This document shows positions 1 through 8,700 of a DNA stretch of 33,869 bases, piece after piece. The DNA is from Nitrospirota bacterium (GTDB taxonomy: Bacteria; Nitrospirota; Thermodesulfovibrionia; UBA6902). Under the pieces are notes generated by a model, which did no database searches, was not told the origin of the DNA, and saw only the letters and a program-made list of their open reading frames with translations. The stretch lies in NCBI GenBank assembly GCA_016222905.1, contig JACRPZ010000036.1:1-33869 (forward strand). Reading direction: 5' to 3'. Both the position numbers and the translations under genes were made by a program. The stretch's first letter is position 1; each line of letters starts with the position of its first letter.

Positions 1-67
1 CTTTCGGTATTACCGCGTCGTATATATAGCTGTAGAAACTGACCTGCCCGTAATCCTTCTTTATCAT
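1..67 (-). CDS. Transposase, N-terminal 22 codons only (IS1182-like), cut by window edge
   Basis: Read on the minus strand, an ATG at 67-65 opens a frame that stays open to the window edge. It is preceded by a perfect AGGAGG about 4 bases upstream (72-77). The translation begins MIKKDYGQVSFYSYIYDAV and continues to IPK. This resembles the start of IS1182-type DDE transposases, which typically open with a short basic stretch, a YGQxSF-like motif, then a segment ending in a PKDHxLRK-like motif; the window ends at the IPK. The family name comes from memory of these N-termini and is tentative. The catalytic part is outside the window. The terminal repeat of this element, which should lie to the right of the start codon, could not be placed. 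Confidence 0.55.
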   Translation of the reverse strand, partial: MIKKDYGQVSFYSYIYDAVIPK

Positions 68-109
68 CGTCCCTCCTGACTTTATGTTTGCTTTATTTAT
101 GCAAACTTA

Positions 110-268
110 ATGCCAGTCTTTTTCAGCAGTCTCAAATTGTACTATGCTCACCAAGGTTTGTCAGTCACAGATAAGGAAATTGAACGAGAGGTTATGGAGA
201 AGTTTATACATTTTTCAGAAGAAGCTGGTTTCAGGAAACTTAATCAGATGCACACCTTTTCTCAGTAG
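110..268 (+). pseudogene. Small 52-codon open frame, possible 3' remnant of a disrupted gene
   Basis: An ATG at 110 opens a 52-residue frame ending in TAG at 266-268. The frame is also open upstream to about position 80. The peptide is charged and helix-like in its second half (it includes SVTDKEIEREVMEKFIHF and GFRKLNQMHTF) and reads more like a real protein C-terminus than random translation. There is no good ribosome binding site. It lies directly beside the start of a transposase, so it may be the tail of a gene cut by that insertion. I do not recognise the family, and it could be chance. Confidence 0.25.
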
Positions 269-401
269 GATTTTATGAGAAACTTTCCCTCCGATCAGAG
301 GGTCCATATTCTTGCATTTCTCCAATAAACTTTTCTCATCACTCTAAGCGCTGAGGTTCAGATGCTTGTCGACACAAAGAAAGTTTAAATCTTCCCAACA
401 A
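269..401. other. Non-coding stretch upstream of the glycosyltransferase promoter
   Basis: No open frame with a ribosome binding site was found here. The only visible structure is a small hairpin, CCCTC/GAGGG around 287-302. Together with the small frame to its left and the promoter to its right, this makes the 440 bases before the first complete gene sparse and probably shaped by insertion. Confidence 0.4.
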
Positions 402-448
402 TTGACAGAGACATGTCTCTTCTATTTACTGCGTCTTTGATATCAAAG
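402..448 (+). promoter_or_regulatory. Candidate promoter with two palindromic operator-like sites
   Basis: TTGACA at 402-407 is a consensus -35 box. After a 17-base spacer comes TTTACT at 425-430, a 4/6 match to the -10 box. A perfect 14-base palindrome, AGAGACATGTCTCT, fills 407-420 inside the spacer. A second, CTTTGATATCAAAG, lies at 435-448 around the expected transcription start. Their centres are 28 bases apart. Each palindrome alone could be chance in a window this size. Their placement within one promoter suggests repression of the downstream glycosyltransferase gene. It also argues that the coding start is the later ATG at 509. Confidence 0.4.
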
Positions 449-508
449 GACCACATAAAAAGCACTCTGTTTGATATTGCAAGCCCGTTACAATTATACT
501 TCTTAAAG

Positions 509-1492
509 ATGATTTCCATTGTTATCCCCACATATAACGCTTCAAGGTTCATCCCGGATCTTCTTAGCTCCATATTCAAGCAGGCTGTTGAGGATATGGA
601 GGTCATAATAGTTGACGACCGCTCAACCGACAATACTGTTGAGCTTGTGAAGAAGCACCCTGTCAGGCTGATTGAGATGGAGAAAAATGGCGGCCCGGCA
701 AAGGCGAGGAATAAGGGCGTGAGGGAAGCCAAAGGAGACATAATATTCTTCCTCGACTCCGATGTGGTGGTTTTAGACGGTACGGTACGGGCAGTTGAGG
801 AGTATTTTCAGAATAACCCATCCGCGAAGTGCGTGATCGGCATATGCGACACTAAGTCATTAAATAAGGGTTTTGTGCCGCACTATATGGCGATGTTTGA
901 GTATATACATCTTATAGGAACTCCGGGGAACACGGTGAGCGTTTTTGCCCCGAGGTGCGGCGCAGTGAAGAGAGATTTCTTTCTTGAAATAGGCGGCTAC
1001 AATGAATCATACAAAGGCGCGGATGTTGAGGATTTTGAGTTGGCAAGGAGAGTGAACAGGACCGACCCCATAATCCTTAACGAGAAGATGCTTGTAAGGC
1101 ACCAGTTCGCGAACTTCAAACAGGCTGTGCGCAACTACTTTAAGCGAACTGTAATGTGGGTGCATCTATTCTTTAAAGAGAAGAAGCTTGACAATGCAGG
1201 GCCTACGGCGCCGAGCAACGGCATAGCCGCACTCTGCGCATTTGCCAGCTTTGTACTTTTATGTTTTATGCCTTTTGCGCCTTTTATCAAAAACGCTGTT
1301 ATCCTTCTTCTGATAATCTTCTTTATCGCTAATCTAAAATGGTGGAACTTCATGAGGAAAGAGGCCGGGCTTTTATTTGCGGTCAGGGCGCTGTTTTTAA
1401 ATTATTTCCTTGGCATCGTAATTATGTATGCGGCGATGTACGGAGCATTGAGTTACCCGTTTTCCAAAAAAGGACTGGCAGCAGCCAACTAA
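509..1492 (+). CDS. Family 2 glycosyltransferase with C-terminal membrane segments
   Basis: The protein has 327 residues from the ATG at 509. It begins MISIVIPTYNASRF, the usual first strand of GT-A family 2 enzymes. The nucleotide-sugar binding acidic residues are visible at D36-D37 (VDDRSTDN) and the metal-binding DxD at D83-S84-D85. Residues 237-280 and about 294-315 are strongly hydrophobic and probably anchor it to the inner membrane. An in-frame ATG at 413 would add 32 residues, but these are not family-like and overlap the promoter, so the later start is preferred although its ribosome binding site is weak. It probably transfers a sugar to a lipid or polysaccharide precursor; acceptor and donor cannot be told. 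The radical SAM gene starts 5 bases after its stop, so the two are likely co-transcribed. Confidence 0.85.
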   Translation: MISIVIPTYNASRFIPDLLSSIFKQAVEDMEVIIVDDRSTDNTVELVKKHPVRLIEMEKNGGPAKARNKGVREAKGDIIFFLDSDVVVLDGTVRAVEEYFQNNPSAKCVIGICDTKSLNKGFVPHYMAMFEYIHLIGTPGNTVSVFAPRCGAVKRDFFLEIGGYNESYKGADVEDFELARRVNRTDPIILNEKMLVRHQFANFKQAVRNYFKRTVMWVHLFFKEKKLDNAGPTAPSNGIAALCAFASFVLLCFMPFAPFIKNAVILLLIIFFIANLKWWNFMRKEAGLLFAVRALFLNYFLGIVIMYAAMYGALSYPFSKKGLAAAN

Positions 1493-1497
1493 TAAAT

Positions 1498-2964
1498 ATG
1501 AATAAAAATCTGGTCGTCTTATCATACGCAAATGCAAGCCCATTCCCTTATCACGCATGGACCCCTCTTGCCATCCTCTCTCTTGGAGCATATCTCGAAC
1601 AGCACGGCATCGAGGTTGAGTATTTTGACGAGAGGATACATAAAATGGAGCGGTTTAAGGAATTGGTAAACAGAAAGCCGCTTATGATAGGCCTTTCCAC
1701 CATGACCTGCTTTCAGATAAAGAACACCATCAGACTGGCAAAGCTTGCCAGAAAGATCAGCCCTGATACCCCCCTTGTCTGGGGTGGCACGCACCCGTCA
1801 ATGATGGCTGAGCAGACACTTGAGTCTGACATGGTTGATTTTGTTGTAAAGGGAGAAGGCGAGCACACACTGCTTGAGCTTATGCGCGCATTACAAGAGG
1901 GTAAAAAAGAGTTCAGCGGAATAGACGGACTCGGTTGGAAGTCGGGCAGCAAAATAACATTAAACAAAGACCGTGATTTTCTGGATATAGAGAATCTGCC
2001 TTTCCCTTATGACGGCAAAGGGAAAGAGATACTGCTTGAGTATATAAGAAGGTCAGGCGATACGCTTGAAAATATCGGTTATGAGTCCTCAAGGGGCTGT
2101 CCTCACAAGTGCGGCTTCTGCTACAACGTCTATTTCCATAAAAACGTATGCCGGGTAAAGAGCATGGAAAAGATAAGAACCGAACTGCTTAAACTCAAAG
2201 AGCTCGGCGTCCACAAGATGACTTTTTATGACGATACCTTCCTTGCCGGAAGAAAAGATGTGATGGTCAACATTGTTGAGCTTCTTAAGGAACTCAACTT
2301 TAAATGGATAGCCAATGTGAGAATAAACACCTTCACCCCTGACCTGCTGAAGAAGTTCAAGGAAGGCGGATGTGTCTACCTCTTCTTTGGCGTTGAATCC
2401 CCGGATGATGATGTCCTTAAATTCATCAGAAAGGGACAGAACCGGCGCATGATAGATGAAGGTATCAAGGTCATCTCCCAGGGCGATATCCCGACTCTAT
2501 ACTCGCTTATGATAGGACTGCCCGGCGAAACAGAAGAGCAGATGAACAGGACTCTTGATTTCGCCGATGAGCTACGCAGGAGGCATCCCGGGGCAGAGGT
2601 GCCCATCCAGCCGTACGTGCCGCTTCCCGGGACTTTAATGTATGAAGAAGCCCTTAAGTTAGGGTTTAAAGCCCCGACACATCTTGAGGGCTGGAAGAAC
2701 TTTACAAACGATGAGGTCAAAAATCCGTGGATAAAAAACCCCGGTCTTTTACACGCTATTTACATAAACTCTTTTCTCGCATTCCGCTATGACAGGTTCC
2801 TCAAGAACTTCTGGAGCAGGATTGTATTTGGCCCTTTGCACAAGCTTTCCCTATGGAGATGGAAACACAGGAATTACAAATTTTTTATTGAGATATATAT
2901 GTATCTGACATATAAACGCCTCGGCAGGTTCTTCATCATGCTGGAGAAGATTATAAAGAGTTAA
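1498..2964 (+). CDS. B12-binding domain radical SAM protein
   Basis: The protein has 488 residues from the ATG at 1498, 5 bases after the glycosyltransferase stop. The open frame extends further upstream but only as out-of-frame overlap with that gene. Residues 1-140 look like a cobalamin-binding Rossmann domain: a hydrophobic start, then VEYFDERIHK, LVWGGTHPSMM and VKGEGEHTLLELM, as in other B12-radical SAM enzymes. The radical SAM cluster motif is CPHKCGFC, with C201, C205 and C208 (CX3CX2C). A TIM-barrel half follows, with YDDTFLAG, FFGVESPDDDVL and IGLPGETEEQM, all typical of the superfamily. Such enzymes often methylate or rearrange lipids, cofactors or natural products. The substrate is unknown; the neighbouring glycosyltransferase hints at a surface lipid or glycan. 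Confidence 0.85.
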   Translation: MNKNLVVLSYANASPFPYHAWTPLAILSLGAYLEQHGIEVEYFDERIHKMERFKELVNRKPLMIGLSTMTCFQIKNTIRLAKLARKISPDTPLVWGGTHPSMMAEQTLESDMVDFVVKGEGEHTLLELMRALQEGKKEFSGIDGLGWKSGSKITLNKDRDFLDIENLPFPYDGKGKEILLEYIRRSGDTLENIGYESSRGCPHKCGFCYNVYFHKNVCRVKSMEKIRTELLKLKELGVHKMTFYDDTFLAGRKDVMVNIVELLKELNFKWIANVRINTFTPDLLKKFKEGGCVYLFFGVESPDDDVLKFIRKGQNRRMIDEGIKVISQGDIPTLYSLMIGLPGETEEQMNRTLDFADELRRRHPGAEVPIQPYVPLPGTLMYEEALKLGFKAPTHLEGWKNFTNDEVKNPWIKNPGLLHAIYINSFLAFRYDRFLKNFWSRIVFGPLHKLSLWRWKHRNYKFFIEIYMYLTYKRLGRFFIMLEKIIKS

Positions 2965-2988
2965 ACATTCCTGAAATGAGTTAATGTT

Positions 2989-4710
2989 ATGTCTAAAATC
3001 TCCATTCTTCCCGATATTCTCATAAACAAGATAGCAGCGGGTGAAGTCATCGAGAGGCCTGCGTCAGTTGTGAGGGAATTGCTCGATAATGCCATAGACG
3101 CCGGTGCTGCACATATTGAAATTGAAATTTTGCACGGCGGGAAAAAACTGATGAAGGTATCTGATAATGGCTGCGGCATGAGCAGGGATGATGCCCTGCT
3201 CTGTTTTGAAAGGCACGCAACAAGCAAGATAAGATCAGAGGAAGACCTCTTCAACATAACCTCACTCGGCTTCAGGGGAGAGGCGCTTGCCGCTATAGCT
3301 TCAGTTTCAAAGATAACACTGGCCACATTCGCTGCCGGTTCCGGCGCGGGAACAAAGATAGAGATCGGCGTTGATCATAAAAAAGAGACATCAGACGCGC
3401 CGCCCTCCGCAGGCACAACCATTGAAGTGCGGGATATCTTTTACAACACACCGGCGAGAAGAAAGTTTTTAAAAAGTAATCCTACAGAGCTTTCCCATAT
3501 CATTGAAACCGTTATGCAGAAGGCGTTTGCCTATCCGGAGATCGGATTTATCCTCACTCACAATAACGGTGAACTTGTGAATGCCCCGTCTGCCGCGACG
3601 CTTGAAGAGAGGTTTGCCCAGCTTTACGGAGAAGAACTGGCGGAAGAGTTTATCAGAGTCGGTATAGAGGAACGAGGGATGAAGATCTACGGATTTGTCT
3701 CCAAGCCCGACTTCACGCGAGCGGGACGGAGCCAACAGGTTATATTTGTAAATAAACGCCCTGTGAAAAATTCTACAGTCAATCACGCGATATACAGCGC
3801 TTATGATACGCTGATAGCAAGAGACAGACACCCTGCCTATTTCCTCTTTCTCGATATTGACGGAACGAAGGTTGATGTAAATGTTCATCCGGCAAAGCGC
3901 GAGGTGAGGTTTGAAAAGCCTGATGAAATTCACAGGATGGCCAGGGCAGTTGTTTATAAAGCATTAAATCCCGGCGCTGATCTAAGCATGATGACATCTG
4001 AAATCTCTTACTCAGGATTCCGAAACACGCCGGTACATTTCCCGGTCTCATTCGATAATCCTGTTGTAAACGAGCAGTCAGCAGGTATCTTTCCAGTTTC
4101 GCAGACGGACATCTTTTCTTCAGGCTTTGCACAGAATGTGCAGCCGTTTTTTTACGTCGGTGAGTCATTCTTTGCAACAGTTACAAATGACGGATTGCTA
4201 ATTATAGATCAGCACGCTGCGCATGAAAGAATACATTACGAAAAGTTCCTCAAAAAGACCTCTATTGAAACCGAGCCGCTCTTTCTCCCTCTGAGAATAG
4301 AACTGCCGGTCAAGGAGTACAAGCTTGTATTACATCATAAGGATCTCCTCAACAGTCTCGGACTTGATATTGAGGATTTCGGCGGGAATAATGTTATCGT
4401 CAGGTCCCTTCCTAAAGAACTATCAAAGGCTGACATGAAAGGGCTTCTCATGGATGTTGCTGCTTGCATTTTGGAAGAAGAGACAAGCGGAATAAAAGAC
4501 ACGACCGAGGAATCGCTTCTGAAGAATATCGCGGCACGAATTGCGTGCCATAAGTCAGTCAGAGGAAGCGAACAGCTTACCAATGAAGAGCTTTCAAAAA
4601 TGATGTACGACCTTGATAAGTGCGACGAGCCAGGCAGATGCCCGCATGGACGTCCGACAAGGATTCATCTCACACTTGATGATCTGAGGAAGATGTTTAA
4701 AAGGAAATAA
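2989..4710 (+). CDS. mutL: DNA mismatch repair protein MutL, endonuclease type
   Basis: This 573-residue protein couples mismatch recognition by MutS to strand removal. The GHKL ATPase domain is complete: E30 and N34 in RELLDNAIDAGA, DNGCGM, the GFRGEAL lid, and the transducer motif FYNTPARRKFL. The C-terminal domain carries DQHAAHERIHYE at 407-418, which matches the DQHA(X)2E(X)4E metal-binding motif of nicking MutL proteins, and CPHGRPT near the end. It should therefore be a nicking MutL, as in bacteria without MutH. The motif position just before residue E32 of E. coli MutL is Asp here, a conservative change. Upstream genes are on the same strand 24 bases away. miaA and hfq, common downstream neighbours of mutL, are displaced 8 kb by a minus-strand island. 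Confidence 0.95.
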   Translation: MSKISILPDILINKIAAGEVIERPASVVRELLDNAIDAGAAHIEIEILHGGKKLMKVSDNGCGMSRDDALLCFERHATSKIRSEEDLFNITSLGFRGEALAAIASVSKITLATFAAGSGAGTKIEIGVDHKKETSDAPPSAGTTIEVRDIFYNTPARRKFLKSNPTELSHIIETVMQKAFAYPEIGFILTHNNGELVNAPSAATLEERFAQLYGEELAEEFIRVGIEERGMKIYGFVSKPDFTRAGRSQQVIFVNKRPVKNSTVNHAIYSAYDTLIARDRHPAYFLFLDIDGTKVDVNVHPAKREVRFEKPDEIHRMARAVVYKALNPGADLSMMTSEISYSGFRNTPVHFPVSFDNPVVNEQSAGIFPVSQTDIFSSGFAQNVQPFFYVGESFFATVTNDGLLIIDQHAAHERIHYEKFLKKTSIETEPLFLPLRIELPVKEYKLVLHHKDLLNSLGLDIEDFGGNNVIVRSLPKELSKADMKGLLMDVAACILEEETSGIKDTTEESLLKNIAARIACHKSVRGSEQLTNEELSKMMYDLDKCDEPGRCPHGRPTRIHLTLDDLRKMFKRK

Positions 4711-4732
4711 AAGAGGCAATATTTAATGCACT

Positions 4733-5350
4733 TCACTTAATCAATCCCTTTTCGACTATTACCATAGCCCCTAATTCGATTAGATTTCTATTGTGTTCTG
4801 CGTCAAAGGTTAATATAGTTTTGCCTTTCTCTATCAACTGCCTGCAAAGCCTTTCTGTTTTGCTGTCGGGTGCAGCGTGCGGGATTAAAATCTTGTCTGC
4901 TATTGCGGCAACAAATTGATTGCGAAATTCAGATCGTTGTGCTGAAATCCTGCTATTTTTTATGTCAAAAGGTGAAAGAAAAAGGAGCCGGCCTTCTTCA
5001 ATCGGCTTTTGATATTGCTTGTTTATCTTCATGCCTTCAATACTTCTGGCGGGACAAATTATTATGTTTTGTCTTCTTTTTAATAATATGTTTAAACATT
5101 CCTGTTCTATGGTTGAATGAAAGCCGCTTATGACTGTTTGAGAGGATTCTTTTAATTGACGCAAAAAGTCATAGGTTTTAAGAATAAGTTCACCGGGACA
5201 TTTGCTGGAGCAGAAGACGGCAAGTTTGTTTTCTTTAAGGAGATCAGGATTGCCGATAGCGGTTATAGCCTCTGGTGCATCTTTCTTGAAAACTTCTCTT
5301 AAAGCGGAAGGATAAAGTGCATCAGTCAGTTTTATAACAACAGGATTCAT
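4733..5350 (-). CDS. DprA/SLOG-like Rossmann protein linked to the defence island
   Basis: This 205-residue protein resembles DprA/Smf throughout. It has an early YPSALREVFKKDAP followed by GNPDLL, AVFCSSKCPG where DprA has VGSR, TVISGFHSTIEQECL where DprA has VSGLARGID, then EGRLLFLSPF, and FRNQFVAAIADKILIPHAA corresponding to the RNRIIAGLS block, ending in LIELGAMVIV. It is shorter than housekeeping DprA (usually about 300 or more residues) and lacks the canonical GSR, RGID and C-terminal winged-helix features. Its ATG overlaps the stop of the XRE gene as ATGA, so the two are translationally coupled. SLOG-superfamily proteins are known from conflict systems as nucleotide sensors (established for the superfamily). 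A sensing or ligand-binding role here, rather than a role in natural transformation, is inference. Confidence 0.65.
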   Translation of the reverse strand: MNPVVIKLTDALYPSALREVFKKDAPEAITAIGNPDLLKENKLAVFCSSKCPGELILKTYDFLRQLKESSQTVISGFHSTIEQECLNILLKRRQNIIICPARSIEGMKINKQYQKPIEEGRLLFLSPFDIKNSRISAQRSEFRNQFVAAIADKILIPHAAPDSKTERLCRQLIEKGKTILTFDAEHNRNLIELGAMVIVEKGLIK

Positions 5351-5724
5351 TTCTTTTTGATCTTCTCTGCAAGGTTCTTCATCTCTTCCTCTGTCGGCTT
5401 CTGCCCGCGCAGTGTCCTGAAAAATGCCGGAAGCATCCTGACCGCCTCACTATCAGACATTATGTCTTTTGGAATTATCCCGCGGTCTGCTGCGGCAAGG
5501 TCAAAGAATGTGTACCAGTCATCACTGCCGTTTTTAATATCGAGCGCCTTCGCGTAACGTTCAAGAATATCGGTGTCTTGCGGCGGCGGCATTGCTCCGC
5601 GCTCAAGCCGGCTGATGTTGGCAGGGTCTGCGGAAGCTTTGAGACAGAATTCCCTGAGAGTTATTTTATTCTTTTTTCTCAAGAACTTAAAGAATTCACC
5701 AAATGTCCTATTTTCACCAACCAT
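5347..5724 (-). CDS. XRE-family helix-turn-helix transcriptional regulator
   Basis: The 125-residue protein has an N-terminal XRE/Cro-type DNA-binding domain at about residues 8-65, with FGEFFKFLRKKNKITLREFC, the turn ASADPANISRLERGAMPPP, and the closing LERYAKALDI. The C-terminal 60 residues are helical (IIPKDIMSDSEAVRMLPAFFR, then basic residues). It is preceded by a purine-rich ribosome binding site (GGGGGG, 8 bases before the ATG) and by inverted and direct repeats that are likely its own operator. It sits 69 bases after the methyltransferase stop and overlaps the DprA-like gene by 4 bases. It may act as control protein of the restriction-like locus or as repressor of its own pair. Confidence 0.8.
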   Translation of the reverse strand: MVGENRTFGEFFKFLRKKNKITLREFCLKASADPANISRLERGAMPPPQDTDILERYAKALDIKNGSDDWYTFFDLAAADRGIIPKDIMSDSEAVRMLPAFFRTLRGQKPTEEEMKNLAEKIKKK

Positions 5725-5741
5725 GCCTTATCCCCCCCTTT

Positions 5742-5797
5742 TTTGTAATAATTGTACTATTTGTACTACTATTACAAATTTATCAGGGTCTTGTCAA
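5742..5797 (-). promoter_or_regulatory. Promoter and operator-like repeats before the XRE gene
   Basis: On the minus strand a perfect -35 box TTGACA lies at 5797-5792, overlapping the methyltransferase stop codon. Possible -10 boxes follow but none is strong: TAATAG after 17 bases, or TACAAT further down. A 9-base inverted repeat, TTTGTAATA at 5742-5750 and TATTACAAA at 5770-5778, flanks two direct copies of TTGTACTA on the plus strand (5752-5759 and 5761-5768). This nested arrangement, in the 69-base gap before a helix-turn-helix gene, fits an autoregulatory operator. Confidence 0.45.
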
Positions 5798-8700
5798 GCC
5801 TCTTCTTCACTCTCCCGTCCCATGCGGTATTTGATGTCGTAGTTGATGATGAAATCCAGTTCCTCGTCTGTGAAGTCGTAGTGCTTTGCCAGTACGCGGT
5901 CGATTTCGTCGATGATGGGTTTGGATTTCTGAATCTTGAAGGACTGTGTTTCAGTCGTGCCGGTTTGCTTCTGCTGGCGAACCAGCATAGTGCTGTTCTT
6001 GTTGAGGTCTTTCAAATAGCGCTCGCCTATGGCTTGCATAACTGGATCGGCAAGTGTTGATTCGGGGAGCGGAAAATTCTGAACGTCAAAAGGGTTCAAG
6101 TGACGGACGTTTGATGTCACGGTATACCACCACCAAAACACGTCGCTGCTCAGAGCAGCGATTACGGGTCTTATATGCTCTTTCTTTGTCAAAGTGAACC
6201 ACGTTTCACGACTGCTATGACCTTTTTTGTTGTTCAAATTGAATGCCGGAGCAAAGTTGGTGAATACTTTCCAGTAAAGCCCACCGTCTGTCCGGTAGTA
6301 AACGCGGTGTTCTGATTTGCTGGTGAAGTGCTTCACGACTGTTTTGACAGCAAGGCACTTTTTGAGAATGTGCTGCTCTATTGGATCGCCAAGCTTTGGA
6401 ATCCAGCATGCCGGCCGCTTGCGAAGTACCTCGACATAGTTCAGCCGCTGCATCAGGCCGTCTCGGTCGTCGCTTGTCCATTTCTGATAGTTTGTTGAAA
6501 ACGTGTAGCCGTCTCCGGATGGGGCCACGATAAAAATGGTGAGCGCCCGATTGACGGTGTCGAAAAGTTTCGCAGGACGCCAAGCATAATTGGCATACCA
6601 AGCGCTTCGGTTTGCCTCCAACAATTTTTGCACGACCTCCATGCGCTGAGTCGACGGCAGCGAGAGAGGAACAATCATGCTCATACAGCCGCTCTTGTGT
6701 AAAAGGTGCTCGCTTCGTTCCATGCACATGGCATGGATCGCTCCACTGTCGATGCAGGTGTAGTTTTTCAGCGCATAATCAACTTCGCGGAATTCAAGAT
6801 ATGGCGGATTACCAATAATTACGTCAAATCCACCATTTTTTAAAATCCCATAAAACTCTATAAACCAATGAAAGGGCTGATGGGACTTAAGCCATTTTTC
6901 ATATGCTGTCTTTTTCCTAGAATCAACGCCATATTCATTCGCAAGATAGGTATTAAGTTCGTCTTCTAAAACTTTAAGACGCTTACGAAGCTCCTGCTTA
7001 TCTTCAGGAGTAACCTCACCGCCTAATGCTGTCTGTTGTTGATGAAAGATTTTAAACAGACGGTCAACGTCCTGTGCTTTCTCCTCGATAGCCGGTAGTG
7101 ATTGCAGGCTTATGAGGTCGCTTTGTAAGGTTTGCTTCAATTCCTCATACGTCGCAAAGCCGACAAGTGTATTGCCTGCGCGTATATTGAAATCAATATC
7201 TGGTAGTGGCTCTATTCGCTCAGGGCTGTCAATCTGAGCAACGAGTTTCAGGAACAGCCTCAGCTTGCAGATTTCAATAGCCTCCTCCATAATGTCAACA
7301 CCGTATAGGTTGTTGACGATTATAGACTTGTAGATAAAGTATTTGGGATTGGGATGTTCCTCGACGCGAGCCAAAATCTTTTTGAAATCGCCGTATTTGT
7401 CTGAACGATGTTTCTCTTTTGAAAGTTCCAGATCATCAAGAAAGACTTGCATCCGGTCAAGACATCCCTCGTAAAGCGGCTCCAGGATACTCAACGCGGC
7501 AAAAAGGAATGCACCCGATCCGCATGTAGGATCAAGCACAGTGACATTCTCAATGGCATGATAGAATGCCCTTAGAAGTTCCGGCCCCTCTGAGTTCCAT
7601 ATCACATCCTGCGCAAACTGCCTTATATCGAGATTGTATGTGATAAGATCATTGATAGAACGGATCTCGCATTTCTGCATCCTGGTTTTAACTTCATCAT
7701 ATCTCTGCCGCCTTGCCACAACCTCTCTCCAGATCTCAGTCGGCAACGCATATTCTGAGGGAGCAGGCTTGTTCCATCCGGTCCGTTTTGAAACATCTTT
7801 GATGCCGACTGCTATATTCTCAGGTATTTCAAGCTCCACCCCTTTTTTTACAGCATTATAGATATAACGGTCAGGTTCAGATTGAAGCAGCTTCCAGACG
7901 GACTGCTCTCCTTCAAAAGCGATCTTGCATTTCTTCTTCGCTTCATCAAAGAGAAACGGGATGACGGTGTTCTTGCTGATATATTCGGTAATGTCCTCTT
8001 TTGTGTAATATGCTCCCATCTGTTTCTGATTGATGTATTTCTCAAATATATAGCCGAGCACATCAGGATTGATCTCATCATCTTTTCTTAATGCCCTTTC
8101 ATCAAGATGCCATTGATACTGGTCAAAAAAGTCAAAGAGCTTCTCAAAGGCCTTATCCGCTATTTCGATTTGTTTTCCGTGAAGCTCCTCGATCTGATGT
8201 TTCAGGAACAATCCGCCATTCAGATAAGGCACTTCTCCAAGAAGTTGCTTCATCTTTACTGAACGGTCGGTCTCTTTCTTTGCAAAGCCTTCAAAAAAGA
8301 GCTGGCAGAGGATATTTTTATAGAAGAGGTCTTTTCCCTGCTTCCCGCTTTGGAGCAGCTTGTTTCTCAGGTAATTGTCATCGCTGTCAAGAAATCCCTT
8401 TTTCTGAATAAAGTATATGAACATAAGACGGTTGAGCATGACTGATGCGTACCACTTGTGAAGCTCATCATCAGGTATGCCTTCAATGAATTTGAGAAAG
8501 GCATCATGCTCTGTCTTGAACCTGTCGTAGAATTTCTTTGTTACGCGTTCAACATCAAAGGCTGATTTTGCACGGCCGGTAACATCAACGATGGTTATCT
8601 TTTCTTCTTCATCAAGTGTTACAGCCAAATTCTGGAGTTTCTGAATGAGGGAATCACCGGGCTGGTTCTGATGGTACGTGTGCTCACGGCATGCAGCAGG

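Noticed and set aside
413-508. Extra 32 codons at the start of the glycosyltransferase frame
   Set aside because: They overlap the promoter-like boxes and palindromes and are unlike the family; the IVIPTYN strand normally starts at the first residues.
1339-1497. Long N-terminal extension of the radical SAM frame
   Set aside because: It lies wholly inside the glycosyltransferase gene in another frame, and the ATG at 1498 gives the family-like start.
4711-4732. Possible terminator between mutL and the convergent DprA-like gene
   Set aside because: The gap of 22 bases has no stem-loop followed by a T-run.
6215-6727. 170-codon minus-strand frame inside the methyltransferase gene
   Set aside because: It is a second frame of the GC-rich recognition region, with no ribosome binding site and no family-like motif; it is better read as a sign of the composition shift.
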